From Rhipicephalus microplus (lineage: Eukaryota > Arthropoda > Arachnida > Ixodida > Ixodidae): a DNA stretch of 64,000 nucleotides. The stretch is taken from NCBI RefSeq assembly GCF_043290135.1, contig NC_134700.1, forward strand, positions 238,872,088 through 238,936,087, in the 5' to 3' direction. Below are positions 12,840 through 24,343 of the stretch, piece after piece (position 1 is the first letter of the stretch; each line of letters opens with the position of its first letter). The notes under the pieces are model-generated. The model had not been told where the DNA came from. It saw only the letters and a list, made by a program, of their open reading frames with translations, and did not search any database. Position numbers and translations under genes: made by a program.

Positions 12840-12851
12840 AAGGTGGTTTTG

Positions 12852-13500
12852 TCGTTTCACAAAAAAACCGGAGGTATCGGGGAAATCGGAGTAGTGCACA
12901 GGACCTTGGCAGTCCTAGTGCTTGTACATAAGAGTATACTATGTGGAATTGAAGAAAAAATGAAACATTGGTAGAAGTTATTGTCTTTCTGTTTAAGCTG
13001 CAGGTGTAGGACTGTTATTTGATGAATGAACAAATTAACTTTAATGTCATCTCTCGGCACGTGCTCTGCTAGGCCCGTCGGACTGCCCGTAGCTGTTTTT
13101 AGAGTTCGGAGCTGGTGGCCTCCCACTTGGACGGCGTGACGACTTCACCGCTGTATGGTGCGGGGGACGGCCAGAGCATGTGTTTCAGATGGACGAATGG
13201 ACGGATGAAAGAACTTTACTAAGGTCCAATACGTTGCGCTAGTTGGGGCAATAAACTCGGTGCGCATGCGCCACAAAAGAACGGGTACGCGCCATGCAGC
13301 TCCTATACCATAGCATAAGCGTAGCTACGCATTGCATAGTACAGCATGGGGAGGTAAAGGGAAGTGAAAAGGAGAAGAAACAAGGGTGTCCATGCAGGCT
13401 AGTTGGTACTTCATTTCAATTATTAGCATTGCGTACACATTATTAGCACTGCGTATTAGCACTGCGGGTTAGCACTGCGTAAAAAATTGTGAGAAAAAAA
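12852..13500. other. No gene seen; short tandem of 'attagcactgcg'
   Basis: About 13423-13480 carries three to four loose copies of 'ttagcactgcg'. The part near 13190-13230 (GACGAATGGACGGATGAAAG) is low-complexity purine-rich. Nothing codes recognisably. Confidence 0.45.
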
Positions 13501-13538
13501 TAGTTGACAGGAAAGAGGCGCCTCTTTCCTGTCAACTA
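13501..13538. repeat. Perfect 38-bp palindrome
   Basis: Two 19-nt arms meet with no spacer. The left arm is TAGTTGACAGGAAAGAGGC and the right arm is its exact reverse complement. The flanking bases do not extend the match. It could extrude as a cruciform or have arisen by a snap-back event. It is preceded by a run of A. Confidence 0.9.
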
Positions 13539-14364
13539 CTACTTCTTAAGTCAAATAAGGCGAGGAAGATTCACTTTTAGTTGGAGGAAAGGGAAAAGGA
13601 GACGAAAGGGTAAACCATGTGCACGATCGATGTATAAAGAACAAGTTTTTTTTTCTATTGACTGACCATGCCATGCCATAACCATGTACAGTTTTGCATA
13701 GCAAGGAGTGAGAAAGAGAAATGAGGATAAGGAGTAGTGATGTGAGGGTTAGAAGGAGGGAAATGAGAACCAAGGGAAAAGAACAAAAATAATAATAGTG
13801 CACTTGTTAGTTAGTAGACGTGATCAACGTTTTTTTTTGTGCAAACTTAACAAAAAAGACTGAAAAAAGTGACAAAAGACGTACAAATCACACCAGCGTG
13901 AACAACTGTTTAATGCGTAGATTAACACGATAAATAGGCAGCGCCATTATAGAAGCAGATAAAGAAAGAAATATAAAATAACAAAGCAAAAAGATGTAGA
14001 AAAAAAATTAAATGACCGAAGCATGAAAGAGATAATGGCGACGTAGTATAGAAAACCGATAAAGGATCATGAAAAAAAGAAGGAAGAAACAAAAATTAGG
14101 AAAGAACTCAGTGTGCGCTTGTCAGCTCCGCTGTTTATTCAGGCTGCACTGGCATAGCACTGGCTGTAAGTGTTTTGTCTAAACAGTGCGTGAAACGTAC
14201 AGCTTACTTTTTCACAGCTATAAATATTAAGGGAAAGTCGCACTGCGCAATGAATTCATATTTATACTGGTGGCGCGCTGCAGTGTGGTTTGATTGTTAG
14301 CTCTACGTTGCTCAGAAAGAGCAAAAGTTAGGTAAGATATGAAATAAATAAAAAGCGAAGGTGG
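13539..14364. other. No supported gene; purine-rich, AT-rich
   Basis: A long A/G-rich stretch (about 13690-14100) gives spurious low-complexity frames on the opposite strand. No domain or RNA gene recognised. Confidence 0.45.
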
Positions 14365-14379
14365 ACGTGAAGATTTCTT

Positions 14380-14540
14380 GATTGATATGTGAGGTTTAAC
14401 GTCCCAAAACTACCATATGATTATGAGAGACGCCATAGCGTAGGGCTTCAGAAATTTCGACCACCTGGGGTTCTTTAACGTGCACCCGAATCTGAGCACA
14501 CGGGCCTACAACATTTCCGCCTCCATCGGAAATGCAGCCA
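14380..14540 (-). repeat. 5'-truncated Ruka-type SINE with target-site duplication
   Basis: The minus-strand body and tail are present but the tRNA head is absent (it stops at 'gcagcca' on the plus strand). It is flanked by a 15-bp duplication, ACGTGAAGATTTCTT at 14365-14379 and ACGTGAAGACTTCTT at 14541-14555, with one mismatch. Truncation at the 5' end together with a duplication fits incomplete target-primed reverse transcription. Confidence 0.92.
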
Positions 14541-14629
14541 ACGTGAAGACTTCTTAACTAGACCATTCATAGATGCACACAATAATTTACTTACTTGAAC
14601 AGCGCTTGTAGCTTAACGACACAGATTTA

Positions 14630-17600
14630 GGCCCGTATTCAAAAACGCTCATTCACTCAAGGGCTCCCCTCGACTTGACCAAGTCAAGGTGGAGCGTGCC
14701 CCTCCACTCAAGGGGCCGCTGCGTTTCATGAACACTCCTCTACACTTCCTTCGCCAAGGGAGGCCTTGGAAATGCTCCCTTCACTTGAGTGAACTGCATG
14801 CCCCGAGAAAAGCGCCTGATAACGAGAGTATTCGCTATTGTGGTTAAGAATTGCCTATCTATGTACATTAAGAGAACGCCTTTTCTAGTTATTCTTTTTT
14901 TTAAAATTGACATTACAGCAAAATACGTGCATTTAGAGTGGTAGTGTTGTTTCCCTAAGCCTTGTGCTGATAGATTTAGCGAAACCCTCCTTCAAGTCTG
15001 GCAACAGTCGAACCCAGGCAGCTGAACGAACAGCTGATGGCATTTCGTCTGCTGCTGAACGTGTCTACCTGCTTAGTTTATTTTGTCTTGTATGTGTCTA
15101 TTAATTGCAGTTTATATTTACGGTAGTGTTTGCGTGTGTGTCGTTTGAGAGCCTACTTTCGCCGGGGTGACTAACGAACTACGTGAGTGATGACAGGAAG
15201 CACAATAGATGGTTTGTTGCTTTGTTTACTTTCGCTTTACTGAGAGCCTTCTGATCACTAATGTAGCCACCGAATGTATAACGCGGTGAAATGAGTATTT
15301 TTTACTATATATCACAGTATGTTGGCGTGCTTTTAGCATTCACCACCGCATTATGTATAAGGATTACTCGTACGTAAATTCGTTCTCGCTACGGGGGTAC
15401 GTGCACAGTTCCTAATTTCAGGGGCCTGTGCAATGTTTATTTTTCTCATTTACTGCGAATTTCACTGTGGCGCTTTCGTAGTTGTTCCTCTGCGTATAAT
15501 AGGAAATTTGAAAGACATTGCTCGCAACTGATATTCAAGGTTATACCAGGGTAGCGTTAAAAACTAGGCCTGTTATACTCGTAGCTGAGCGTTCGAATTA
15601 GACTGCTACGCAAGTTAAGAAAAGAGATCGTGTGCCTTTCTTTCACTATTGACGCAAAAAACATTTTAAAGTTGTTTTCTTCATTTAGTAACATATATAG
15701 TCGGTTAACAGGGAATGGTGTGTGTGTGTGTGTCAACTTTGAATGTGTGTCAGCATGAATGACCTTCGCACTAATGTTTTGGATTTTATTTGCAATATAA
15801 CTACTGGAAATACCTGTTGAAAGGATCGTGGTGTCTGTGCTGCATTCCAAAGCCCCAGCACAACATAAATTTTAGGGGATGTTTTATTTTTTTTTGGAAA
15901 TCATAAAACTGAAGCCGCGTCTGACTTTTGGCGCTGTTCTGTTTTAAAAACTATCCTGTGGGTTCTCTCAACCTTCGAGAAAGTGTCATCAAGAGCAGCG
16001 TATATCATTCTGCTGATTTATTGAAGACCAGTGCAATAAAGCGGTGAAAAATGCTCAAGAGTATTGCAGTCATCGCGGATACATCTGGTCAGAACCCTGT
16101 AAATAAAATATCCGCTATTGCTGCATCATTAGCAAGTCTACCAGTTAGAACCACGTCATCTCAGTTCCGTGGAAGAGGAGTGGTGCTGCTTTATATAAAA
16201 CAAGTTTAATTTTCCTAGAACTGCTTTCCTGTAGAATTGGAGAAGTGGTTTTTGCAGTCCTGTTTCATCATGAAAAGACAAACACGACGATAATTATGTA
16301 TTGATAAATGAACAAAACAGAAGTTGTGAATGGCAAATGGACTTTTATTACATGTGGCTGATGAGGAGCAACGTGGCAAACATAAGAATGCAAATGAAAA
16401 GTCTTCATCAATCAAACATATGCAACCTACACACTGTAAAGATAAAGTACGAGCTCGGAGGACATCATAAATAAGATTAAGGAAGTAGACACCATAGCGC
16501 GCCTAATGCAGTGTAGCTGCACGCATTCACTGCTGTTTTTGTGCTTTTGTATACAGTCGTGCAAACTCTGCAATGCATTGATAATACGGCAGATTCTAGG
16601 AGGCCTTTTCTCTGTGTTCTTCTGTTGGCAGCTGGTCCCCTGCACAAAAGAGGCAAGAAATAATATTAGAAAAACGTAATAGCTTGGATACAAAAGCCGC
16701 ATTTTTCTTATATTCTAGCTGTGCACACATTCATTAGTATGTCTCGCGTTCAAGAACAGACAAGGTTGAAGTATTGAGCTTTGACTATTTTGACACATGT
16801 TTGGCTCAGGCACTTGCGTAGCTGACCAGGCATATGGGTATATAATTTCATTATCTAATTGCACGAATCAGTGCCATAGCCAGCAATTCTTCTTCGGGGG
16901 GTAGGAATGGGGTTAAATTAAAAAAAACAATCTCATCATGTATCTGCTGTATTGATATTTCATATGTTTGCGTTTTCATACGACACTCGATGCACTTTTG
17001 CGTACATGCAGGTTTCACAGAGCATGATCATCTGCTTGATCCCCTTAATGTGTACTTGGTTGTTCATTGGTATTGTGAGCTGCATAGACACTGTATAAAG
17101 AAGCTATGTTTCACGCGTAGTAGCTACAGCAGCACACTCATTGCGCCCAATGTATTGTGTTATGCTTTTCTTAAACTGTCTTTATTAGTAATCTGACTGA
17201 AGCAGGAAAAAAAATAAAAAAAACACAGGAGAACTTACCTTCTCATTGGTACAGATGGTCGTCTAACGGAGGTGTGCTTCGTCGTGAATTTCGGCTAGGG
17301 CAGCAAAGGTTCACCGGAGAGGAAACCACTCTAAAGTACGGTGAACCCAGCGCATCAAAAGCTTGCTATGCCGCTTGCTTGTCAAGCTTTCGCACCACGC
17401 TTGAACTGATGCGGTGTGCGAGCTTCATCAAAACACTTCAAAGCACTGGAATCCGCAGTAAGTCATGGAGCACTCGCACGAAGAGTATACGCACACCCGA
17501 AGGCAGGTAATCCACTGGCTCATGCACGGAACGCAACACATCACGGCACTGGTGAGTGCTCCTTTTGACACCACGCCCGCTTGTCCCGGCGCCACAGTAG

Positions 17601-17922
17601 CCGTTGCTGAACCGTACGAAGACAGCTCCGTAGTAAATGCGCACCGTCATTGTCGAAAGAACGCGGCGGTGGCAGCCTACTTGATCGAGAAACGTCGTCA
17701 AAGTGAGACGGGCTCCGCCATGGACGCGATGCTGGCGCAAATATTTCACTCGAGGGACGATTCAAGGTAGCTCGATCGCTTCCTTGACAATCTCGAGGAA
17801 ACGCTCAAGATTTTTTCAAGTGAAGGGAGCGTTTCAAGAGAATGGCGGTTTGTGAATGGGATAACGCCTATTGAGCGTTTCGAGTGAAGGGTCGAGTGGA
17901 GGAGCGTTTGTGAATACGGGCC
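14630..17922. mobile_element. Probable decayed DNA transposon with ~31-bp terminal inverted repeats
   Basis: The left end starts GGCCCGTATTCA and continues to an ACGCTC block. The right end is its reverse complement, with about 27 of the first 31 positions identical. A second inverted 15-mer lies inside the ends (GCTCCCTTCACTTGA at 14774-14788; complement at 17816-17830). The adjacent trinucleotides are TTA and ATA, which is not a clean duplication. The GGCCCGTATTCA ends and a possible 3-bp TWA-type target suggest a PIF/Harbinger-like element; this is inference. The 3.3-kb interior shows no recognisable transposase, so it is either decayed or non-autonomous. Confidence 0.6.
17465..17770 (+). 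CDS. Unrecognised 101-aa open frame inside the TIR element
   Basis: This ATG-to-TAG frame lies near the right end of the terminal-repeat-bounded element, in a GC-richer patch (about 17250-17760) that differs from the AT-rich rest of the element. The C-terminal half (AYLIEKRRQ, then MDAMLAQIF) is plausible protein, but no DDE transposase or Myb/SANT motif is visible. A good minus-strand splice donor (GTAAGT, complement of plus 17233-17238) and possible plus-strand donors nearby leave open that the patch holds exons on either strand. Function unknown. Confidence 0.22.
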   Translation: MEHSHEEYTHTRRQVIHWLMHGTQHITALVSAPFDTTPACPGATVAVAEPYEDSSVVNAHRHCRKNAAVAAYLIEKRRQSETGSAMDAMLAQIFHSRDDSR

Positions 17923-20430
17923 ATAGTGTGCAGTTATACAAGAGTGATATGAGCTACCGCTGTAGCATCAACTACCATGCGAAGGACAGCGAGTTAACCG
18001 AGCGTCGGCTGGCGTATTTTCGTGTATGAATGCAAAGACCACAAGACAAAAGCGTTCAGTGTTACCAGGTGCCAAGTAAAACGGTGGTAATTCAATGAAG
18101 TGCCACATCGGCTGCGACATTATTGTAGAGTCCAACCGAAATGAGGAGGCCCTGGCTATAGAAGGCTTGCTGCGCTAAACTTAACAACACGAGCCGCGAA
18201 GTGTTGGAAAGCGGCGGCCTGTCGTGTACCTATCGCTTGCATTTAGTTTCGCGTTGGGAAAAGAAATTTCATTTCTTGCCTTATGCATCGTTCCGATTCT
18301 CTGCAATATTTGTAGAGGTGAATCAGTTCTTTTACCCTTGATGCGTAAGCAAGAAAGCTACGTAAAGCCATGCGTGGGTTAAAAGAATATTGTTTCGGTA
18401 GTCTCGTTGAACGGCTGTTGTGATAAGCCTGACATCACAGTGGGTAAGGTACGCAAAATGCGAGGCCTGCAGTGCGTCGTCTTCTGCCATCAAATCTAAC
18501 GTGGTACGCGAGCACGGCGCAAGCTGGTGGCATTGCCCAACATCGCTTGTTGTGCGAGCCGTGAGGAAGTGTAATCCAGCGGCGCTCGTTAACTGGCCAC
18601 CAATCATTATCTCGGCTTGCAATAGGTGACACCGGAAGCGAACGTGTCTTCCTTAGCTGTCACCTGATGGTGCTGTAGGCAGCCACCGCAGAGCGCAGTC
18701 CACGTGCTCGCGTGTTCCCTCTAACAGTGGACCAACCTGTATACATAAAAAGTGTCTGTGAGACCAGCATCTGTTCTCTGCACGTATATGACTTGCAGAT
18801 GTAGAGTTCAATGTATACGTTTGCGCTGAATTTATCTTTGCCTTTTCTATATGAGTGGCCCTCAGAAGAGTTCAGAGTCCATGAATTGCGAATGCGTTTC
18901 AAGAGGTCACTGCTGAATGATACTGTTGCGGCATGCACTGTTCATTTAAACTCAAGATAAGCGAATGCTACTTGAATATTCTGGCGATAAAACTCGTAAC
19001 ATCAGCTTACTGGAAGCCATGACTCTCTGTCATAGAAAAATCTCTATACTTCCTCCTCCCACATAGGCGTATACAGGAAAAGAACTCATTCAAGACGGCA
19101 GTGCATAAAAGAAGACGAGTCCTCAAATCTACATGAAATAGTAAATATTTTACTGCGGCAAGCGGGTTGAATGCGAGCGTCTTTATCTCGCGTTTGCCGT
19201 TATAGGTTTTGTTGTCCTTCGCTACGTGCATGTGAAAATCACCAGTTCTCTTGATACCTTTTCGAGCAGGCGCCATCCGTTGGCCACTTTCCTCGACTAA
19301 ACGACCTTAGACGTCAAGTTTGCCCCCCTTTTTTTTTTTTTTCGACCACGTCGTCTTGAACGCGTGCTGGCGGAATTGTTGCTGTGCGGACAATCGAGAC
19401 GGAACTTCTCCGAGGGTATTTTGATGTCCTTACCTCCTCGCCCGCGAAGCCCTCTTACCGTTTGTAAAATTTACAACGAGCGGAATACGTCCATGTGCCC
19501 CGATAAATCTGGCACGTGGACCTCCCGTATCCTGCCGCTTTATTGCGTTAGAATAGTAATACGCATTTTATGCATAACACCGAGCGCCCGCCCGCATGAC
19601 GCGTTTGAAAACAATTTAAATGCATATAGATGCTGTTAAAACTTTTCCGTGACTGCGTGAAAGGTTTTCATCCAGGGCTTCATTTTTATGGCACACTTTC
19701 ATATTTTATGAAGAAAAGCTTATCTCGCAAAAGCAAAAAAAAAGAGCTCTCAGTCGTATGCTAATGCTAAATATAACATTATAATACCAACATAAATGTA
19801 ACAAAGTCATGAAACAAAAGACGGGCTCAAAATTATTTTTTTCGTACCGCACTGGGATGATAAAAGTAAAGTCCATTTATCGCTTCTTCCTGGATTGTTT
19901 ATAGTTCAGTCACACGTGCGAAATCCGAATTTTCATTCTTTCGTTGGTGCAGTTGTTTGTCTTACTACCTTTAGCATTTGCAGATAACTCCGTTAAGCGA
20001 ACGCTTTTGATTACGCTAGAACTTGACGATGGAAAATATTGTTCAACAGAACTTTTGATACATTTCAACGTTAATACATATATAAATGGCCGTGATAGCT
20101 TTGTTCGAGATTCACGTTTTCAGAGAATGTTAGAATGACTGGCTACACGATGTCATAACATCACAAATGACTCTAAATGGGACTTTACTGACAGGTCATT
20201 ATGGTCGGTGCTCCATAATTGTAATTAGAATAACGCACATTAAGAGTTTCAGGTTAACGCACGAGAAATTAAATGAAGAAAGTGCGACAGATCCCCTGAA
20301 TTGCGGAATTTTTTTTTTTCAAAGCACACAGCGGTTAGCCACTTATGCGGGGTTTTTAGCATAGAGCCAAGCTTTCCGAGGGAACGACTTTATTGAATAT
20401 ATTGTGTCGTCACGCGCATATCGCAGGCAC
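17923..20430. other. No supported gene
   Basis: A GC-richer patch at about 18420-18640 has open frames on both strands but no recognisable domain. The rest is AT-rich with a T run near 19328. No SINE or LTR signals were seen. Confidence 0.4.
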
Positions 20431-21066
20431 CCCTTTCCCAGCCCAGGGTAGCCAGTCGGTCTAAGAATCGGCCAACCTCCATGTCCTTAAGCTTGTTTAT
20501 TCCTTCCTCCTTTTTTCTTATTGGGTGTACTGGGTAAGGCATGGTTCGACATTACGTCTGCACTCATTTAAGACTACAGACGTGAGCTTTAGCGCACAAA
20601 GACATTACACAACGGTGGAATGCTGTGCAGTGGCATCCACTCAGGGTGAACACTGCTTAGTGAGGCCACGCTAAGCGGAATGCCATTGCGTTCGGGCTGG
20701 CCGTGCTTCGAATCAAAGCGGTGCAGACGCACATTAGCACACCACTGTTTGTGCATTTCAGCGACTTTAACGTCAGACAAGCAAGAGCGGCGCCTTGGCC
20801 ACTGTGGCTAAGAAAGAGCAGCGGTAAGTATTGCTCGCGTGTCTCTGTGCGCATGCGCCGCTGAGCTTCGACGCGCCGCCGCGCAGAGAGCACTCACTCT
20901 CTGCGGTGCCCAGCCACGCTGTGCCGCGTTCACCTTAAGAGTGGTCAGCACTGTATATATCATAGTAAGGGCTCGGCGTTTTCGGGAGGAGGAGGAATGA
21001 AAGAGGAAGGACAGGGAGGTTAGCCAGTTCTCAGACCGGCTGGCTACCCTGTACTAGGGAAGGGGG
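20431..21066. repeat. Inverted pair of a dispersed repeat (20431-20510 and 20985-21066)
   Basis: The left copy (beginning CCCTTTCCC and containing 'cagggtagccag') is matched by the reverse complement of the right copy (containing 'ggttagccagttctcagacc' and 'ggctaccctgta'). They share the order: purine-rich border, 'cagggaggtt' block, 'gccag..ggtct' block, 'ggctaccctg' block. The spacer of about 475 bp holds no recognised gene; its minus-strand frames have no domain. These may be two independent insertions or the ends of one element. Confidence 0.55.
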
Positions 21067-21437
21067 TAAGGGGGATAAAAGATGTTTTCGGAGTTTATAT
21101 TTTTCTTGTGTTTGGAAGGGTGCTTTTGGGAGTTTATTTTTTGGGCGAAAATTGGGTGTTTCTTTTCGTGAATCCCAATTCTTCAAAAATCGGCGTATAA
21201 TTTTGCATTATAATTTGTTGCAGTGCAGTCTTGATGATTTTATTTTCCATTAGGGCGCCTTGTGTTTTTGTTGATAATTCGTTTTTTCGTCTCTTTTCTC
21301 ACTTGCTGTGTATTTACTCAGTAAATGAGGCTGTTCTGCACTGCCGTATATAATCAAAGTGTTCTATAAACTGGTCAAGTTGCTCCTCGGCTTTTATTCT
21401 AGCCTTCCTTGCCTCCTTGATGAATATAATAAACAGA
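21067..21437. other. AT-rich stretch leading into a microsatellite; nothing coding
   Basis: T-rich sequence. The 'aataaacag' immediately before the ATT repeat resembles the 3' end of a retroelement with a microsatellite tail, but no element body was recognised. Confidence 0.35.

Positions 21438-21512
<75 letters not shown>
21438..21512 (+). repeat. (ATT)n microsatellite, about 25 units
   Basis: An essentially uninterrupted ATT trinucleotide run follows 'aataaacagat'. The leucine-rich frame it creates is an artefact. Confidence 0.97.
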
Positions 21513-21904
21513 CATTATGTCTGCCCCGAAATTTTACGTGAAATGATAGTTGAACACGAAAATCTGTGAACCCAGTGAGTGTGTTTCAGAGTCCGGAAAG
21601 CTTGCCCGCGCAAAGATGTATACACACAAGTACAAGTACTGCCATGCGAAACACGTTTGTTTTCGCGTTACATACTTCAAACTTGTTGCAATAGATGCAA
21701 TCATACTTGACGAGTTTACTGTTACTGGTGCAGGCGCGCCCCTTTCTGTAGATGATTAACTGCTTTGAAAATGCCCTTTGAGCGTTGAGAATGTCCTTCG
21801 AAGATGGGAGTTCATGGGATATATTCAAATCGACGAACATTTTTGCATAATGTATTTGTGAATTTTTTTTTGTGGTAATCCGAAAACGCGGAGCTCTATT
21901 AAAA
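21513..21904. other. No gene seen
   Basis: Short AT-rich spacer between the ATT microsatellite and the dispersed repeat at 21905. Frames here have no recognisable domain. Confidence 0.4.
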
Positions 21905-22704
21905 AATGGCAGCATATCCATGGAGTGAATGGTGGGGAGTGGGGCGAAGCATTCGTCCGTCCATTCGTTCTTGCTTCCGTCCGTTCCTGCGTACGTCTGT
22001 GTAACCGTCCATGCATGCGTCCATCCACCCGTCCGTGCGTGCGTATGTTCGTGCGTCCGTCCCTGCGTTCGTCCATGCATCCGCGCCTGCGTCCGTTCAT
22101 GCGTCCATCCATGCATCTGTCTGTGTGTCCGTTCGTCCATCTATTCAGCACTCCAAGTACCACCATCTCGCATCTTTTCATCATATATTCTCCATATAGA
22201 AGCACCGCCATCCAGCGGACATTTCAAGGACTAAACGAGAGGTGGCACATGCACACTTTCTTACGGCTTGCGCTTCGGGTTTACTTCCCACCTTTAACCA
22301 CCTCGAGTTCATGGTATATACTAGTTCACTGTATTCATGGCTATGCGGCCCAACGCTCGCTAAACCTTTCTAAAACCAAGGAGGTTACACCCAGCGAGTA
22401 TAACGTAGCAACCCTTTCTTGTCAGATCGTTCTCAATGTACATGCCAATAGCTGCTAATGGGGATCGCAGCGTGCGCGTTACCTAAAGGCCGAATGCTCC
22501 TGTCTCTCATTCCCCCTTAGCAGCCATTAACATGTGCATTGAGCACTATCTTTTATTGTTCAACAACGCACAGAAGAAATCTCTCACCGGAACCACCTTG
22601 GAGGTCAAACTCGTAAGGACCGCTATTTCGGGTATGTGACACTTGTGGTTATGTACTACGAGGGACGCACAAGCCACGCCATAAGGAGCTTCGCCCCTAA
22701 AAGT
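21905..22704 (+). repeat. Dispersed repeat with CGTC-rich minisatellite, copy 1
   Basis: It starts 'aatggcagcatatccatgg' and is followed by a roughly 200-bp array of degenerate 'ccgtccatgcgt' units (about 21950-22145). A single-copy-like tail then contains 'accaccatctcgcatctttt', 'cacactttcttacggcttg' and 'aaaaccaaggaggtta', ending 'gagcttcgcccctaaaa'. The same order recurs at 24344-25377. The array gives open frames on both strands (Arg/His/Gly-rich or Cys/Val/Arg-rich), which are repeat artefacts rather than genes. Confidence 0.85.
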
Positions 22705-22854
22705 AGCACTCGTTACAGTGTTTAACCACAACCTGCAGAGTTACTGCAGAGTGCTGAGGTATATTCCATGTATATTGCTCAAAAGTGGTCTGCCAACACT
22801 GCAGCCGCAATTGCTTCTATGCCGATACAACGCTCTTCCGAGGCAGCTTGAAGG

Positions 22855-22990
22855 AGTTGCGTGGCTTTGTGGTAGAACACTCGACTTTGGTGCCTAACGC
22901 CAATGTTCGATTCCGGTTTGAACGTGCTGCCGTCGAGATTTTCCGCTCCACGACAACGCCAACGGCGCCAACAGTGATTACGCTGCGACA
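22855..22990 (+). repeat. Possible diverged tRNA-derived SINE or tRNA pseudogene
   Basis: 'ttgtggtagaacactcga' resembles a pol III A box and 'gttcgattccgg', about 40 nt downstream, resembles a B box. The stem complementarity expected of a working tRNA is not evident. A GC-rich tail with 'acgccaacggcgccaac' follows. No flanking duplication found. Confidence 0.4.
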
Positions 22991-23253
22991 CGGCACTTTT
23001 TTAACACCAGGCCGTTAAGCTTTGCAACGTTTGGGTTGATGTAAACTGTGACGCACACCCACATATCATAGATAATGGTATGCGGGTATGTGCCCCACAT
23101 CACTTGTGAAAAGTGGTACAAGATGCGTGCGAGAGGCAAGACCCGTTATTTATGTCGTGACTTGTGAATAGCATTCATCGTAGCCTCGTGCTATCCAAAG
23201 CCTAGTATTAGAGTTTAGACATGATCACGAAAGCGAGAAGATGTAGGCAGCTA

Positions 23254-23254
23254 C

Positions 23255-23311
<57 letters not shown>

Positions 23312-23544
23312 CAGATAGATAGATAGATAGATAGACAGATAGATAGATGGCTATCTGAAGAGAGAGAAATAAATATAGATAGATAGATAGATAGATGGCT
23401 GGATGAATAGATGGATAGAAGGAGAGATGGCTAGATGAACAGATGGAGAGAAGGCTAGACGTATAGATGGCTAGATGGATGGAGTGATGTATAGATGGCT
23501 AGATGGATAGATAGATAGATGGAGAGATGGATGGATGGATGGAT

Positions 23545-23623
<79 letters not shown>

Positions 23624-23672
23624 TGACTAGATAGATGGATAGATAGATGAAGAGATAGATAGATAGATAGAT
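23254..23672 (+). repeat. Complex GATA/GATG microsatellite with AT and AG runs
   Basis: A near-pure GATA run (about 23254-23349, with some GACA units) passes into degenerate 'agatggatag/agatggct' units. An AT run (about 23548-23582), an AG run (about 23583-23622) and a last GATA block follow. The whole is simple-sequence DNA; long minus-strand frames are artefacts. Confidence 0.95.
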
Positions 23673-24343
23673 AGATACATACGGCTAGAATGCTTTTCAA
23701 TCGCACTGAACTACAAAGGGCTTTTGGTTCGCTTCGCATAGAATTGGCGTAAAAACTATGCAAGAAACCTGTGCTGCCAATAATGATTGCTTGTAGTTTT
23801 AAGTGCCAAAATTAGCATGTTAATATAAAGCATGTCATGTGTGGGCTCCAGAACAATTTTGAGTGTGGTGGTGAAAAAGAAAGATCATGTTCGAATATAA
23901 TGAAATTATCACCTTCGTTAAAAAGACTAGAAAAAATTCAGCACTTCAGTGACAGAAAAAACACTTTTCCGATCAGCTTGCCACTACTCGCCTCCAACCA
24001 TATTTTTTGTACTTTGCTATTCTCAAACTTAAAAGCAAAGAACGAAATATTGTTAACGCGCACATGTCAGCGCCAGTATTCTTTCGGAGAACCCAGGAAT
24101 CGAACACGCAACCCCTGGCTTGGAATGGCTAGAGGCTCAAGCACTTTTACGATCTCTCCTGTTCTTAACCCTGCTTGCAGATGGTTCGTGGGGTGACTTT
24201 TTTTTTTACACACCTTCCTTGCGAACCTCGCGGCTGCCGCAGAACCAGCCTTTCTTTACGATCGACTCATCTAACAGTGCTAGAGTGTTTCAGCAAGTAG
24301 AGACCAGGTTCAAGTGTCTCCAGTAACAAAACACCTTTAAAAG
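23673..24343. other. No supported gene; possible tRNA-like trace on the minus strand
   Basis: Around 24093-24118, the plus-strand 'aatcgaacacgcaacccctgg' resembles the reverse complement of a tRNA T-arm with B box. No full cloverleaf or SINE body was found. Confidence 0.35.

Noticed and set aside
21925..22458. Long Cys/Arg/Val-rich frames on both strands (also at 24290-24823)
   Set aside because: Produced by the 4-nt-periodic CGTC minisatellite, open on both strands; no domain.
23254..23349. CRISPR-like regular repeat
   Set aside because: A pure tetranucleotide microsatellite with no spacers, in a eukaryotic genome.
23455..23763. 102-codon minus-strand frame rich in Ser/Leu/Ile/Tyr
   Set aside because: Translation of GATA/AT/AG simple repeats.
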